In this document: positions 20,796-33,324 of the stretch, piece by piece
Layout of the letters: each line of letters begins with the position of its first letter
Numbering within the stretch: the first letter of the stretch is position 1
From: Lepus europaeus
Lineage: Eukaryota > Chordata > Mammalia > Lagomorpha > Leporidae
Direction: 5' to 3'
Assembly: GCF_033115175.1 (NCBI RefSeq)
Contig: NC_084835.1
Span: forward strand, 102,578,448-102,642,447
DNA: 64,000 nt
Translations under genes and position numbers: made by a program
The notes under the pieces: model-generated
The model's database searches: none
Told to the model about the DNA's origin: nothing
Seen by the model: the letters and a program-made list of their open reading frames with translations, nothing else

Positions 20796-23710
20796 CCATC
20801 ACCCAGAATAGCTATTGTGGGGCATGAAGAGAAACAAATGCTTAAAATCAAGTGTACTGAAGTTCAGCTACCTACTAGCTGAGTGGTTTTGATCAAGTCT
20901 CTTTTTAACTTTTTTGAATCGCAGTTCTGTGCTTTGCAAAACATGGTAGGTACTAACTTTCTCCTGGAGTAGTTTAGAGGAAGAAACCAAATGAAATATA
21001 CAATATACTAAAAGCAGATAAATGATTTTAGCATGAATGGATAAGAAAATGGTACTCTCCATAAGGTTTAGAAGGTCAATGGGTTGGAAAGGATTCTTCA
21101 AGCTCTGGTGCCCACTGTTCATGAATGAAATCAGTCTATCCTGTTATCAAAGAGTTCTAAAATACCCATCTTAAAGTTGCAGTGCAAGACACTTCACCCC
21201 TGCATATGTCATCCCAGTTTAAGAGCTTTGTAATAAAGCACTAATTAGGGATATGGTAGAAATGGAATCACTATGCTTCAGACACTCCCTTTATTTAGAT
21301 AACTAGTGAAATACCACTGTCCAGGGATGTCCATGAGGGTGGCACAAATTTCTTGCTCTGTCATACTACGCTTAGTGTGAATCAGCAATTTGCTGATTTT
21401 CAAAGATTGAAGAAGAATACAATGGACCATGTAAATTTCCCTAGTGTGATTATTGGGCCAGCAATATGGGCTTATCTGTGCTAAGTTGCCAATTTATTTA
21501 GGGCAATAAAATATGATTTGGAGAAGATAAAAATAAACAGACACAATTAAAAAACAAAAAATTGAATTATAAGCACTAACCTATTGATACCTTAATATGT
21601 GATGATAATTGGCACTTAATCAGGTATGACCAGAGCCCTGAACCATAAGAAGGTGAAAAATCAGAGAAAGATGCCAACGCTAAACAAACTCTCCACTCTA
21701 CAATAATTAAAGCAGTAGGATAGTGGAGCCAAAATAGGCAGGTCCATCACTGGAAGTTTCCAACGTAAACGGACATTTCCATTGCATTCATTAGCCAGTA
21801 AACTCTACAGCACTATGCTCATGTCTATTTCTTCAACATTGCTTTCCTGAATTTAGTATCTATTTCAATGAAGCCACTCAACAAACACTTGTAGAACTAA
21901 TTACATAATCAGTGATGTGAACAAATGAATGAAATGAATAAAAGTTTAAAAATACAATATAATAGGTATAGTATGATGCCATGTATATTCTATAGCTTTA
22001 ATATGCAGACACAGATATGTTATAGGTGCTGATTTCCATGGAAATATGCACAGCTGTGCTGAGAAATAAAGATACACAACCATGCTCAGTGATCACCCAT
22101 GGATGATGCCTTTAGGGGCAATTTTATTATTTTATTTGTTTATAAATGTCCTAATTTAGATGGAATGAAAATTATGTAAAAGTATAACAAATATGCATAA
22201 TATATTAACGCATAATAATATATATAACAATATAAAATAGTATTTTATCAAATAAAATTTGCCCAAAGGCCACTATGAAAAGTGGCAAAGATTTGCCTTT
22301 ACAGAGAATTTCTTAGAATGAAAACACTCCAATTCAACATGAATCACATAATCTAGAGGTCCCCTGATATAAATTAGCCAGCCGTTACTGGGCACTTGAG
22401 TGAACAGCAGTTCTGAGCCAATCATTCCACAGTCACTGCATTTTCAGCTGTGCAGAGCTGTGAGCAAGTCTCAATCAAACCAACGGTTCCATAATGCCTG
22501 CAGTGGATGAGGGCAGAAGGAGAGTTCAGTGAGCTCTGTCCTCCAGAATTAAAGAATGGTTCTCTAGGGAGGCAGAAATGGAAAAGAGAGCTACAAACTT
22601 CAAGCTATAACAACATTCACCACCTCTTTGTGCTTTCATGACTTTGTAGCTTCTATTTCCGAAAAGAAGAAAGACCATGGTGTTGGGAGGGATGGTGTAG
22701 CCGTGTGCCGGTTCCTGAGAACAAGGTCCTGTTCACTGTCTCTTGGAGAGAAAGAGGTTCCAGAAGACAATGGAAGTTTCCAGTAGACATCAGAGTACCT
22801 CCATATTCCACTGGAAAGGACACCTCTGGAGTAGGCAACTACAGAAAAACAGATCACTGAGGGATACGGAAGAAAAGGCAACCAGAGCTGGGCAGTCAGT
22901 GATGAGTCATCTGTGACAAACAGAAGGGTAATGTGAGTGAGAAGCAGAGCTGAGCAGGAGGCAGCCCTCCGAGGTGCCGGAACCCCATCCGGGATGCCAC
23001 GTACTTCCTGCAAGACTGGCAGCTGACAGCCGGCAGTGGTTCTTGAGAAAAAGAGAAAAGAGTGGGATGGGAGAAAGTGGACTCATCACAGTGAATCAGA
23101 AAGTAGAATGCTAAGTTTTACATAGCGAAAAATAAGAAGATTCCAACAAACTTCTAAATTGGGTGAGCCCTGAGGCAGGCTTCAAGCTATGATAGATGTA
23201 GAAGAAGGAGGAAGAAAAAGAACCTCTTGGGCCAGGAAAGAAACATTCGAAGGAATAACAGCAGAAGATGGAGAGCCTGGTCATCTGATAAGACAGAATG
23301 AACTTGAGTGGTTTTGACCAAGGTTCCAATTCCATAGGGAGAGAGGCCACATCTGTCTCCCCTGTTGAACAAGTATTCTTGAAGCCCTGGATGAACTTTT
23401 AACAATTTTTAATAGTATTTATCCAATACATGTATTTAACATTAATAACATCAGTAAGTAGATAATATAACAAAATCATGTTAATAATTTAACGATTGCA
23501 AAAACCTCCCCAAAGCTATTTCTTATGCATAGAAGGTGCATATGCACACTCACAAAACAACACTCTTATACAAAAGGACACACGCAAAAAAAATTCATAG
23601 ACACTTGGACAAAATCACACAACCTCATTCCCACATAACCATCCTCAGACATAGTGTCATACTGGCACAAACACATACACACACAAATGTACAACCAATG
23701 CCCTCCTTAC
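20796..23710 (-). other. CCDC68: CCDC68 intron 8-9, right part
   Basis: AT-rich sequence with no repeat that I can name with confidence to about 22600. The block at 22640-23400 is GC-richer and unassigned. A CA-rich low-complexity stretch lies at 23530-23690. No further exon was recognised. Confidence 0.5.
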
Positions 23711-23794
23711 CTGAGCTTCAAGTTTGTTAACTTTTTCTTTCAGATGTTCAATTTTTTGATCTTGTTCTTTTAAATTACTTTTTAATCCTTCCAT
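23711..23794 (-). CDS. CCDC68: CCDC68 coding exon 8
   Basis: This exon encodes residues 267-294: MEGLKSNLKEQDQKIEHLKE then KVNKLEAQ. It is 28 whole codons with an ideal heptad pattern (L, I, L, V, L at a/d positions), the last coiled-coil segment of the protein. The acceptor is TCCCTAG and the donor is GCTCAG/GTAAGG. The internal ATG at the exon start is not the translation start. Confidence 0.96.
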
Positions 23795-25080
23795 CTAGGG
23801 ATTAGAAACACAATTGAGAAAATTTTGTCAGGCCACAGGAAATAGTTAATGAAGTCAGAAAGCATACAGCTGTCTGAGGTCACGTGATGCTCATCAGATA
23901 AAAACATGGAATCCCGAAGCATTAGCCAAACTCGTCAGGTTATAGAGAATGGGCCAACGAGGCACCTAGGCATGAAAGCACTCAGACAGTGCAGTGAAAC
24001 ATTTGGATAAACTATTTCTGCCCAATTGAGCAGCAGTGCCTCCCAGGCAGAAAGTAGCATTGGTCACCCTCTGCTGTCTCTGCAACTTCATGGCCTCATC
24101 CTGCAGACCCGGCTGCTGGTGTGCAGGACGCAAGGCCACTGTGCGGCATGGAGGGGCACCCAGAGGTGAAGACCTTGTCCCCCAGCCACATGACGGGGTG
24201 AGCCTGCTTTGCCAAGAGGCCATGTAGATGACTGGGATGATTTGCAGAACACTGCAGAGAAAAAGAGACATGAATTCTAAAGTCAACTCTGCGGCCGCCA
24301 GCTCTGCCTGTCATTGAACCACTCTGGACCTCAGTTTCTTAGCTGCTAAATGAGAGTGCGGAAAGCTCCCACTCCCTCCAAGGTCCTTGCTGCCTCTCAA
24401 ATCCCACCACTCAATTCTCTGGATCTTTGGTGATCCAGCTAAGCATACACAAATGCTGCATGTATATTGGGAAAGTACTGGAATGTAAGTATTCTTTTGG
24501 AAATAAATATTAGTAAAAAAAAATGAATGGAGGCTAAGTTTAAATCCAAAGCAGATCCCCAAACAGATCAATACATATCTTGAAGTAGATTTTCAATATG
24601 CATACAGTGTACCATCTAGTTGGATGCTATCACAATTGCTACTGCTTTCTCTGTCAGCCAGGATGTTCCTAGAGAGTAAGACCTAGGCTATCCTCTACCC
24701 TAAAACACCTCCCATATCAATTTACTGCTTATAAGGTTATAAAGATGGTTCATTTCATACTCAAGCAGAAGATGGAATTTCTAATCTACAAAATCTTCTG
24801 AAGAAAAGTGTGCATTTTCTGAGAACACTCTTTACAGAAACACTGGAACATCTAAAAAGCAGCTCAGTATAGTTTCCCCAACTATCTTCAATGAGAACAG
24901 GTGTTAGCATTACAGACAAGAGAGGGCACTGAGAACTGGACCATTTTGCAAGAGAATCAGAAAGGATATGTCAGTGGAAGATATGTCTCCTTGCTTCTAA
25001 AAACCAGTCAAGGCACTTGAACTTGGCCTCCACAGTATAAACACACCATCTACCAGAGAAATGCACTTAATTAATCTGAC
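23795..25080 (-). other. CCDC68: CCDC68 intron 7-8
   Basis: Intron of 1.3 kb. A GC-richer block lies at about 24000-24240 and is unassigned. A MIR fragment in + orientation lies at about 24300-24365 (GAACCACTCTGGACCTCAGT). The remainder is unassigned. Confidence 0.6.
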
Positions 25081-25186
25081 CTCCTGGATGATGCTGCGCA
25101 GGTTCTGATGCTGGGAGTGAATCACAAACTGCAGATGAGAGATCTGCTCCTGCAGAATGGAAATCTCCACTTGAAGATCCTGGCAA
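25081..25186 (-). CDS. CCDC68: CCDC68 coding exon 7
   Basis: The first base completes Ser231, followed by residues 232-266: CQDLQVEISILQEQISHLQF then VIHSQHQNLRSIIQE. The ISILQEQISHLQFVIHSQHQNLRS core is nearly the same as I recall for human CCDC68, making this the most conserved segment of the coiled coil. The acceptor is TTCTCAG and the donor CAGGAG/GTCAGA. Confidence 0.96.
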
Positions 25187-25344
25187 CTGAGAACACAAAG
25201 GAAAAAAGAAAGAGGAAAATATTTACTGTTGCCTTCTCTGACCATCCCCTACTTGCCTGTGCTACCAGACCCTCTTCACATTCTCCACTACTGGGCATCA
25301 GTTTGGTGATACCCCATGCTCCCATATGCCTCACAAAAACTCCC

Positions 25345-26582
25345 TGTTAAATCTAAGAGTGGAAAAAGAGAGGGAGGAGATGAACAATTTGGAACATGCT
25401 CAATCGGACTGGCCGCAAATGGTGGAGTTAGAAATGTGCCAGGGGATTCCAACACAATCCCATCAAGATGGCATGTACCAATGCCATCGCACTAGTCCAA
25501 GTGATCAATTTCAGCTCACAATTGATAGCTCTGATAGGTCTAAGAGTCAAAGAGATCACACAAACAAGACAAGTATCTGCTAATACTAACTGATAGAATC
25601 AAAAAGGGAGAGAAAGATCCAACATGGGAAGTGGGATACACAGCAGACTTATAGGATGGCAGATGTCCTAAACAACACTCTGGCCTCAGAATCAGCCCTC
25701 AAGGCATTCAGATCTGGCTGAAAAGCCCATGAGAGTATAGCAGGCATGGAAAGCCAAGATATCATGGAAAAAAAAAAAAGACCTAAATGAATGATCTCTG
25801 TGAGTGAGATCCCAGTGGAAAGAACGGGGCCATCAAAGAAGGAGGTACCCTTCTCCGAAGGGAGGAGAGAACTTCCACTTTGACTATGACCCTATCGGAA
25901 TAAGATCAAAGTCAGCGAACTCTAAAGGCTTCCATAGCCCTGGCAACTCATGACTAGAGCCTAGGGAGATTACTGACGCCATGAACAGGAGTGTCAAATT
26001 GTTAAGTCAGCAACAGGAGTCACTGTGTACTTACACCCCATGTGGGATCTGTCCCTAATGTGTCGTCTAAAGCCAAGTGATGCTATGACTGGTACTGAAA
26101 CAGTATTTTTATACTTTGCGTTTCTGTGTGGGCGCAGACTGATGAGGTCTTTGCTAATTATATACTGAAGTGATCTTCTGTATATAAAGAGAATTGGAAA
26201 TGAAAAAAAAAAACAACCTGGTGTTAAAATGGAAATGGCATAGAAAATTAATTAATTTGAAAAAAAAATTATGTAGGATCTCTGTCTTTAATGTGCTGTA
26301 CATTGCTATTTAATGCTATAATTAGTAATCCAATGGTAGTTTTTTCACTTTATGTTGCTATATGGGCAAAATGTTGAAATCTTTACCTAATATATACTAA
26401 ACTGATCTTCTGTATACAAAGAGAATTGAAAATGAATCTTTACATGAATGGAAGGGGAAAGGGAGCGGGAAAGGGGAGGGTTGCGGGCAGGAAGGAAGTT
26501 ATGGGAGGGGGGAAGCCATTGTAACCCATAAGCTATACTTTGGAAATTCATATTCATTAAATAAAAGTTTAATAAAAAAAAA
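25345..26582 (+). mobile_element. L1 3' end, 5'-truncated (lagomorph L1)
   Basis: About 1.2 kb of L1 3' sequence ending in a G-rich block (GAAGGGGAAAGGGAGCGGGA), then TTCATTAAATAAAAGTTTAAT and poly(A). It is co-linear with the second L1 3' end at 52965-53564 over the last 600 bp. There is an internal A10 run at about 26204. The left edge is approximate and I could not find a target-site duplication. It begins about 160 bp upstream (+ coordinates) of CCDC68 coding exon 7. Confidence 0.85.
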
Positions 26583-26788
26583 GACACACTGAAGATAAGC
26601 AGCTATGAAGTGGCCTCTCTTTTGCTAATATGTGAAGTTGAATGACATTATCAGTTCATGTCAAATCTCACATCTGACCATGTGCAGCTTCCTACAGCAG
26701 ACAGCTGAGTCAGGTTGTACTGACTAGGGCATCAAAATTGACTTGTCTATGAACACCCACAGACCTGGAATCCGCCAAAATCTACAGG

Positions 26789-27063
26789 TCAGGTGTGAGT
26801 GCTTACCCTAGCAGTTAAGATGCTTGCATCCCATGCCACCATGCCTGGGTTCAATACCCAGATCCTGCACCTGACTCTCCTGCTAGCAAAGACCCTGGAG
26901 GTAGCAGGAATGATACAAGTAACCAGGTTCCTCCCAACCAACTCGGAGACCTGGATTGAGTTCCCAGCTCCTGGTTTTAGCTGCACGCAGTCCATGGCAT
27001 TGGGGGCATTTGGGTTAGTGAACCAGATGGTGGTGGACCTCTCTCTCCTCCCCTAAAATACAT
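26789..27063 (+). repeat. Older lagomorph tRNA-SINE
   Basis: Head GAGTGCTTACCCTAGCAGTT, B-box-like GGGTTCAATACCC, then GAGACCTGGATTGAGTTCCC, GGGCATTTGGGTTAGTGAAC, and an AAAATACATATATATT end. Diverged + copy. Confidence 0.75.
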
Positions 27064-27354
27064 ATATATTAAGTTCACAGATAAACACATGAGGAGAGTA
27101 GGATCAGAACATGTGAGCAGGAAAGGAGATTTTGGCTGGTTTCCAATGGTACAGGTTTAGTATTTGTTGGAGTCTGCTTGTGTTTGTCTTTTTCTTGTGT
27201 GTTTTGTTTGTTTTCCTTACTACATTTGGTAATTCTATCTGTAAGCAGGAAAGGGCAAAGAAATGAAAAGAAGTTAGATTCCTTAAATTCCAACTGACAC
27301 TTTGAGTCTACATCAAAGTAGAAAAAAGGGAGAGGAGGCAAGTTTGAACATTGC

Positions 27355-27684
27355 TTTTTTAAAAAGATTTATTTATTTATTTGAAAGGCAGAGTTACACA
27401 GAGGCAGAGAGAGAGAGAGACAGAGAGGTTTTCCATCCGCTAGTTCATCCCCCAGATGGCCACAATGGCCAGAGCTGCGCTGATCCAAAGCCAGGACCCA
27501 GAAGCTTCTTTCAGGCCTCCCACATGGGTGCCAGGGCACCAAGGACTTTGGCTATCTTTTATTGCTTTTCCAGGCTACAGCAGAGAGCTGCATCAGAAGT
27601 GGAGCAGCCGCGACTCAAACTGGTGCCCATATGGGATGCCAGCACTGCAGGTGGCAGCTCTATCCATTACACTTGCCCCAACCC
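27355..27684 (-). repeat. Lagomorph tRNA-SINE, reverse orientation
   Basis: It starts with TTTTTTAAAAAGATTTATTTATTTATTTGAAAG-type A-tail complement, then the GA-rich complement of the CT tract, CCATCCGCTAGTTCATCCCC, and ends in the complement of the tRNA-like head (GGCAGCTCTATCCATTACAC). It is an older subfamily than the C-SINEs with a GGCCGGCGCC head. Confidence 0.85.
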
Positions 27685-29097
27685 TGCTGTTATTTTAATT
27701 TTTTATGCAATGAGCATATACTACTTTCATAATAGAAGTGCAATTAAGATTTAAAAAGCCATATTAAAAATTATCCAAGAAAAAGTAGATTAAAGGTTGG
27801 AGTAGCATTACTATTACAACAGAAGCTCTGTTTCAATTGGTTCACTGGAGTCCTAGAAGGTTACAGTGAGGAGAGAAAGAGGCAAGGGTTCTACTGGAGC
27901 ATAAGAGTACCCTGGATCTTGGAGAAGAGATGGAGACAAAGAGGGGGCTTGAGAGAAGTATGGAAAGCAAAAGAGAAGGTACAACAGGATGAGGGAACAT
28001 GTGCAAAAATCAAGTGTGCATATCCTAAAAACATGTCAGATACAACTAAAGTCCACGTCAAACACCACCTCCTCCATCTTAAACAACAAAGCAGGCAGCT
28101 ATCAAACTAAGAAAGGTAAAGCAATGCAGATTGTCAACTCAGACTGAAGAAAGACTACTAAATTCAATTGAGCCTTTATCTGTGTCTTCTACTTATTTAA
28201 GGGAGCCTGTCCTAACAGAAAGCTTACCCTGATCTTTCTCTTCTTCGGAGGAAAGGCAATGGATAATTCAAACTAAGTAAATGAACATCCCATATTTTTT
28301 CTTTCTTTGGTTCATAGGAGGAAATTTTGAAGAAAAAACAAAAAAGCTGGAAGTCTGAATTGAGAAATATGTGCTGTGCCCTTGTGGTTGGAACAGGCAA
28401 TAGAAGCACCTCTGAAATATTTCCCGCATTTCTAAAATTCAAGCTCAGGGAATGGCTGCCTCCACACCAGCCTACATTGACAATAGACTTCAGTCATCTC
28501 TGGGCTCCATGTTCAGAGGCTTCCTTTGCCAAGGTCATAGGACTCCCACGGGAATCTCAGGTTTCCCAATGGGTGAGGCTCAGAACACTCAGGATGGGAG
28601 AAAGAGAACCCAGACTGTGGAGGTTTGCAAATGCTTCCAACAACAGTGAGAGCGGCTCACAACCCACAGACACTCTTCAGAGACAAGGAATCCTCAGAAG
28701 ATTGGAGGAGGTAGGCAGGGTGCAAGGGCAAGGGAGGAGGCTAAGAAATCGGGGATGGTGCTCAGAACATTTCAGGATGGAGTTGCTGAGAACATTCAGA
28801 GGATGAGGAAAGTGAAGAGCCTCCACAGAGAAGACAAGTTGAGGCTCCAGAAAAGATGACTTGAGGACACGAGGATCAAAAGAGCGTGGATGAATAGGAA
28901 TCTGGCCCACTGCTGGGGCTGAATGACAAAATTGTTCCAGGGAGGAAGGAAGAGGAAGAAAAGAAAAAAGAAGAAAGAACAGTAGTGTCCAACGTAATGG
29001 CCAGACACAAGATTTCCTAGGAAACAATGAGCAAGGCCCCAGGGTGCTTTGCAGAGGCCAGCAGCTTTGAGTAAGCACCAAATAGAAAAACACTGTG
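27685..29097 (-). other. CCDC68: CCDC68 intron 6-7, unassigned stretch
   Basis: No exon or nameable repeat was recognised. The region at 28440-28990 is moderately GC-rich with purine tracts. The open frames here show no domain signal. Confidence 0.5.
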
Positions 29098-29339
29098 GGA
29101 GCCGGCATCCTGGCTCACTTGGTTAATCTTCTGCTTGTGGTGCCGGGTTATAGTCCTGGTTGCTCCTCTTCCAGTCCAGCTCTCTGCTCTGGCCCAGGAG
29201 TGCAGTGGAGGATGGCCCGCTGCTTGGGCCCCTGCACCCGCATGGGAGACCTGGAGGAGGCACCTGGCTCCTGGCTTCAGATTGGCGCAGCGCTGGCATG
29301 GCCGCCATCTGGGGAGTGAACCAATGGAGGAAAGACCTT

Positions 29340-29370
<31 letters not shown>

Positions 29371-29387
29371 AACTCTACCAGTCAAAT

Positions 29388-29412
<25 letters not shown>
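29098..29412 (+). mobile_element. Young C-SINE with 14-bp TSD
   Basis: GGAGCCGGCATCCTGGCTCA head, GGTTATAGTCCTGGTTGCTC, CT tract, A-rich tail with AAAGA units. The perfect target-site duplication AGAAAAACACTGTG is at 29084-29097 and 29413-29426. Confidence 0.94.
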
Positions 29413-29419
<7 letters not shown>

Positions 29420-29744
29420 CACTGTGAACTGCTAAGGGTGAGTGCTCAAAATGGCTTCCATTGTGTCCCATGACCCAGAACCCTGAAACCAAGGGGGAAA
29501 TAAGCCTTCAGAGGAGGTGAAAGAGTTGAGATTATGCCACCACAATACTAAGCTCAGAAAAATTCCCCATGTGTTCCCTGAAGGTATGACCATACATTGC
29601 ACTATAAATAAATAAAAATTTGAAATAATCTCAAGGTGGAAGGACATATTTTTAGAATTACCCTTGAAAACACAGGGCTTTGGGTTTATCTTGTCTCCAT
29701 TAATATACAAGAATAGAGAGCAATGGATATTGCAGAAAATCTCT

Positions 29745-29827
29745 ATACGTTGATAATTCCTTATCCAAAATGCTTAGGACCATAGGCAATTTAGATTTCA
29801 GATGGGTTCAGGTTTGGGAATATTTGC

Positions 29828-29876
<49 letters not shown>

Positions 29877-30120
29877 AAATGAGGTATTTCAAGGATAGAG
29901 CCAAGTATAATCATGAAATTCACTTATGTTTCATTTGCCTCTTCTACACATGACCTGCAGTAATTTTAAACAATATTTTTGGAACACCTGGTTTTTAACT
30001 GCATATGAAGTCAGGTGTGGACTTTTCCACTTGTGGCATGATGTTGTTTATCAAAAAGTTTTGGATTTTGAAGCATTTTCAGATTTCAGGTTTTTGGTTT
30101 AGGGATGCTCAACATGTGTT
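29745..30120. repeat. Tigger/MER2-type DNA transposon remnant
   Basis: The left end GTTGATAATTCCTTATCCAAAA and the complement of the right end GTTGAGCATCCCTAAACCAAAA form terminal inverted repeats. Internal blocks such as TTCACTTATGTTTCATTTGC and GTGTGGACTTTTCCACTTGT recall MER2/Tigger-type non-autonomous elements. A TA/TG microsatellite lies inside. Confidence 0.65.
29827..29877. repeat. (TA)n(TG)n(TA)n microsatellite
   Basis: Uninterrupted TA units, then about 8 TG units, then TA units. It is embedded in the DNA transposon remnant. Confidence 0.95.
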
Positions 30121-32011
30121 AAGATCACTCAATAAATCTGAAATGTAGTTATCCACTTAAGTTCTTTAAATGTCAAAGTATACACCCAAGTAAGCTGCTA
30201 CTTGAGTTTGCTTTAGGCTTTGTTGCTTATCTTTCCACTAATTCACTTCATGGCAATGATGAGATTCAAACCAAAAATTAAGGACAAAAATGAAGGACCA
30301 CATCTGGAAAAGGGAAGTAAAGCCCTTTAACAAATGTCTGTATCTAGTTTTAAGCTCTCTCTCCCAATACATCAATATTAATGTTGATTAATGTTTTCCT
30401 CTACAATGCAATGGGATAAAAATATGAAGTGCTAAAAATTAAAATAGATTTGAAAGACTTCAGCTTCTATGAATATGTAGAAGATGTAATTCCCCTTTTA
30501 AAAGCCTTGGGCACTGTATATGAACACACATAGGAAGATTTTAACCAGCGAGAGAAGGCTGATGGGCCCAGGCATCCTAGGAACCACAGAATGGTGAAGT
30601 TCTTGAGTATTCTTTTTGCCCAGACTTGGAGCTGGAAAACCTGACAGCCTAGAATGCTAGTAGGAACAGACCAACCAGCAACGAGAAAATTCAAAGAAGG
30701 GGGAACAAAGAGAAGCCCCAACAGAAAGAAAAGAGAGTATGTGTTCTCCCCTTTTGAGGGTAGGAACTGAGGATTCCTTCTGAACTCATCACTGAGGGAG
30801 GAAGAGGAGATTACCATGTATGGCTCTTTCCCTATTCCATTCCTTAGCTTTCAAGAAAGGAAGGCAATCCTATCGTCAACTTTCAGATATATGGAATAAA
30901 TGGCTTTGCCTTTAACTAGCAGCACAGGAAGATGCCATGGTAAGTTCTTGACAATAAGTACTAACTCCTTCTCACTGCTGTCCAATTTTAGCCAAAGTCC
31001 TGCTATAAGGAAACGAAGATGAGGGGGACTGTGACTTCATTCATTCTTTGGGACACTCTGGGAGCTACCTTTGGAGTAACTTACACATGGAAGAGTGGCA
31101 CCAGAAGTACTTGCCACATTTCCCTCTGTTCCTTACTATCACAATGGCTCTGATTAAACTGTTCTTTGGCACCATGCTATCATTTTGTAGATGTCCTGAG
31201 GCAAAGACCTTCTATTAAATTATAAGGATGCAGTTCAAAATATTATTCAGGATTACCTTTGGAAACACAGTCTGGTAATTTTTCTTCCTGGACTTGTAGG
31301 TATATTAGAAACAACTGAACACCTCCCAAAGAATGCCTTGGTTGAAAACACATGGAGTTGTGAATTACAAAACTAATCATAATTGAAATATATATTTTGT
31401 AGACCAACTTCATTATATATTTGTTCTTGAATCTCCTTGGCCTCATAATCTAGTTCATTTCTAACTGAAGTGATCATGTTATGTATTATATTGTTTTAAT
31501 ATATAACTTCAAATATCCATAGAACCCAGGATTCATAAATAAATAATTATGAAGGGTATGAACAGCATGAACATATCATATTTACACAATTCCACACTGT
31601 AACCTTTTTTGGTTCTTTATTAAGTATATTTATTACCATGGTTTCATGCAGTATGATGTTTATGGACGTGAAATTTCCAGAAGAAACCAAAAGAACTAGA
31701 TACTGAGATAAACAAAGAGGTAAAAGAAGTAACTGGAAACTGTATCACATACCCAAAGATCTACTTCCGGCAAACTATCCATTTTCTAGACTCTGGAAAT
31801 ATGAAAAATCCAACATAGAATTCCCATAGAGAGGAGACAGTAAGATTAGAGGAACCTTAGACCATATTTTAAGCTACAAAAAAATCCAACCCAGTCTATA
31901 GGGAAGCAGATTGCACACACTATGTCAGATATCATATTTCACTGGACCTCCATGACTGTAGACAACACTGACTATTGGTACCCAGTGGAAAAGAGGTCAC
32001 GAGAGTTACAC
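30121..32011 (-). other. CCDC68: CCDC68 intron 6-7, unassigned stretch
   Basis: AT-rich intronic sequence. No exon of CCDC68 is missing here, because the protein is complete from the exons listed. No repeat was recognised with confidence. Confidence 0.5.
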
Positions 32012-32270
32012 ATTTGGCAGGCATTAGGCGCTGCACTTGGGGTGCTTGCATCATCCCATATCAGAGTGCCTCATTCAAGTCCTGGGGACTCCTGATTCAG
32101 CTTTCTGTTAATGTGTGTCTGGGAGGCAGCAGATGATGGTGCAAGTTCTTGGGTCCCTGCCACCCTCGTGAGAGACCCAGACTAATTTCCAGGCACCCAA
32201 CTTTGACCTGGCCCAGCATCAGCTGTTATGGGCGTTTAAAGGGTGAACCAACAGATGGAAGATACCTCCA
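32012..32270 (+). repeat. Older lagomorph tRNA-SINE
   Basis: Blocks: GGCATTAGGCGCTGCACTTG, GGAGGCAGCAGATGATGGTG, CAAGTTCTTGGGTCCCTGCC, GGGTGAACCAACAGATGGAA. It shares a distinct middle block (TGTCTGGGAGGCAGCAGATG) with the fragment at 38350. Confidence 0.75.
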
Positions 32271-32511
32271 GACCAGATCAAGGGAAAGAATCAGCTTCAA
32301 TGTAGCTGTAGCTCAGGGAACCGTACAGTGAAATGCATGAATATATCTTCTTCTCCATTGTTTTTTTCAGTTGTGGCTCCAAGAGGTTGCTTGAGAGAAC
32401 TCCCAAACTGCCATAGATTAATGTGAAATTTAAATCACAACAGCATGCTTTGCTATGCAACCTCAGCTTCAAGACAACCATCTTTCTTCCTCTTAGAAGT
32501 TTGCTATCCTG

Positions 32512-32782
32512 GGCCGGCACCATAGCTCACTAGGCTAATCCTCCGCCTGCGGTGCCAGCACTTGGCACTCCAGGTTCTAGTCCCGGGTGCTGCTCTTCCA
32601 GTCCAGCTCTCTGCTGTGGCCCAGGAGGGCAGTGGAGGATGGCGCAGGTCCTTGGGCCCTGCACCTGCATGGGAGACCAGGAGGAAGCACCTGGTTCCTG
32701 GCTTTGGATCAGCGCAGCATGCCGGCTACAACGCGTCAGCCTTAGCAGCCACTTGGGGGGTGAACCAACGGAAAAAGGAAGA

Positions 32783-32817
<35 letters not shown>

Positions 32818-32871
32818 AACTCTGCCTGTCCAAAAAAAAAAAATAAATAAAAAAGAAGAGGAAGAAGAAGA
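32512..32871 (+). mobile_element. Young full-length C-SINE with 17-bp TSD
   Basis: Head GGCCGGCACCATAGCTCACT, B-box-like GGTTCTAGTCCCGGG, a CT tract of about 12 CT units, and an A-rich tail extended by GAA units. The target-site duplication AGAAGTTTGCTATCCTG (32495-32511) and its right copy (32872-32888) differ at one base. Confidence 0.95.
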
Positions 32872-33324
32872 AGAAGTTTGCGATCCTGATGCTTATAAAT
32901 GGAGGAACCAACACAACACTGTTGATTTTTACAAACTCCAGTTGTGTTTCCCCCAAAAGATGACTCTAAATGGACCTGTGTGGTTTTGGTGTAGCAAGGC
33001 AGAGGGACAAACTAGGAAATGGCTTTCTGCTCATTGCTATGTGCGGGAAGAAGAAAACCAGGGCAAGGGCAAGTCTCCAGAAAGGACAGCAAAAAAGCAG
33101 AAGCACAGACGTGCCTATCGCTTGGGACACTGCAGCCAAAACTCCCAAGGGGCCCAGTCATCTTTACAAGTTGCTTAATCAATTAGAATCTCAGTCCTTT
33201 CTGGAAGGTGGACAGTGGATGGAGGGATTCAATCAAGCAAGGCAGCTGGAGTTATTGTAAACCGCTAAGCAGTACACATGTGTCCCAGAAATGGCAATCA
33301 ACATAGGGAGTCAACCTTATTTTT

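Noticed and set aside
23711..23794. ATG at the start of CCDC68 coding exon 8 as an alternative start of a short protein
   Set aside because: The acceptor lies directly before it and the frame continues from exon 7, so the Met is internal.
28327..28806. 159-codon open frame on the + strand
   Set aside because: No recognisable domain, antisense within a CCDC68 intron, with an overlapping reverse open frame. Chance open frame.
32552..33178. 208-codon open frame on the + strand
   Set aside because: The first half is translated C-SINE, including its CT tract as SLSLSLSLSL, then the A tail as Lys/Glu repeats. This is a repeat artefact.
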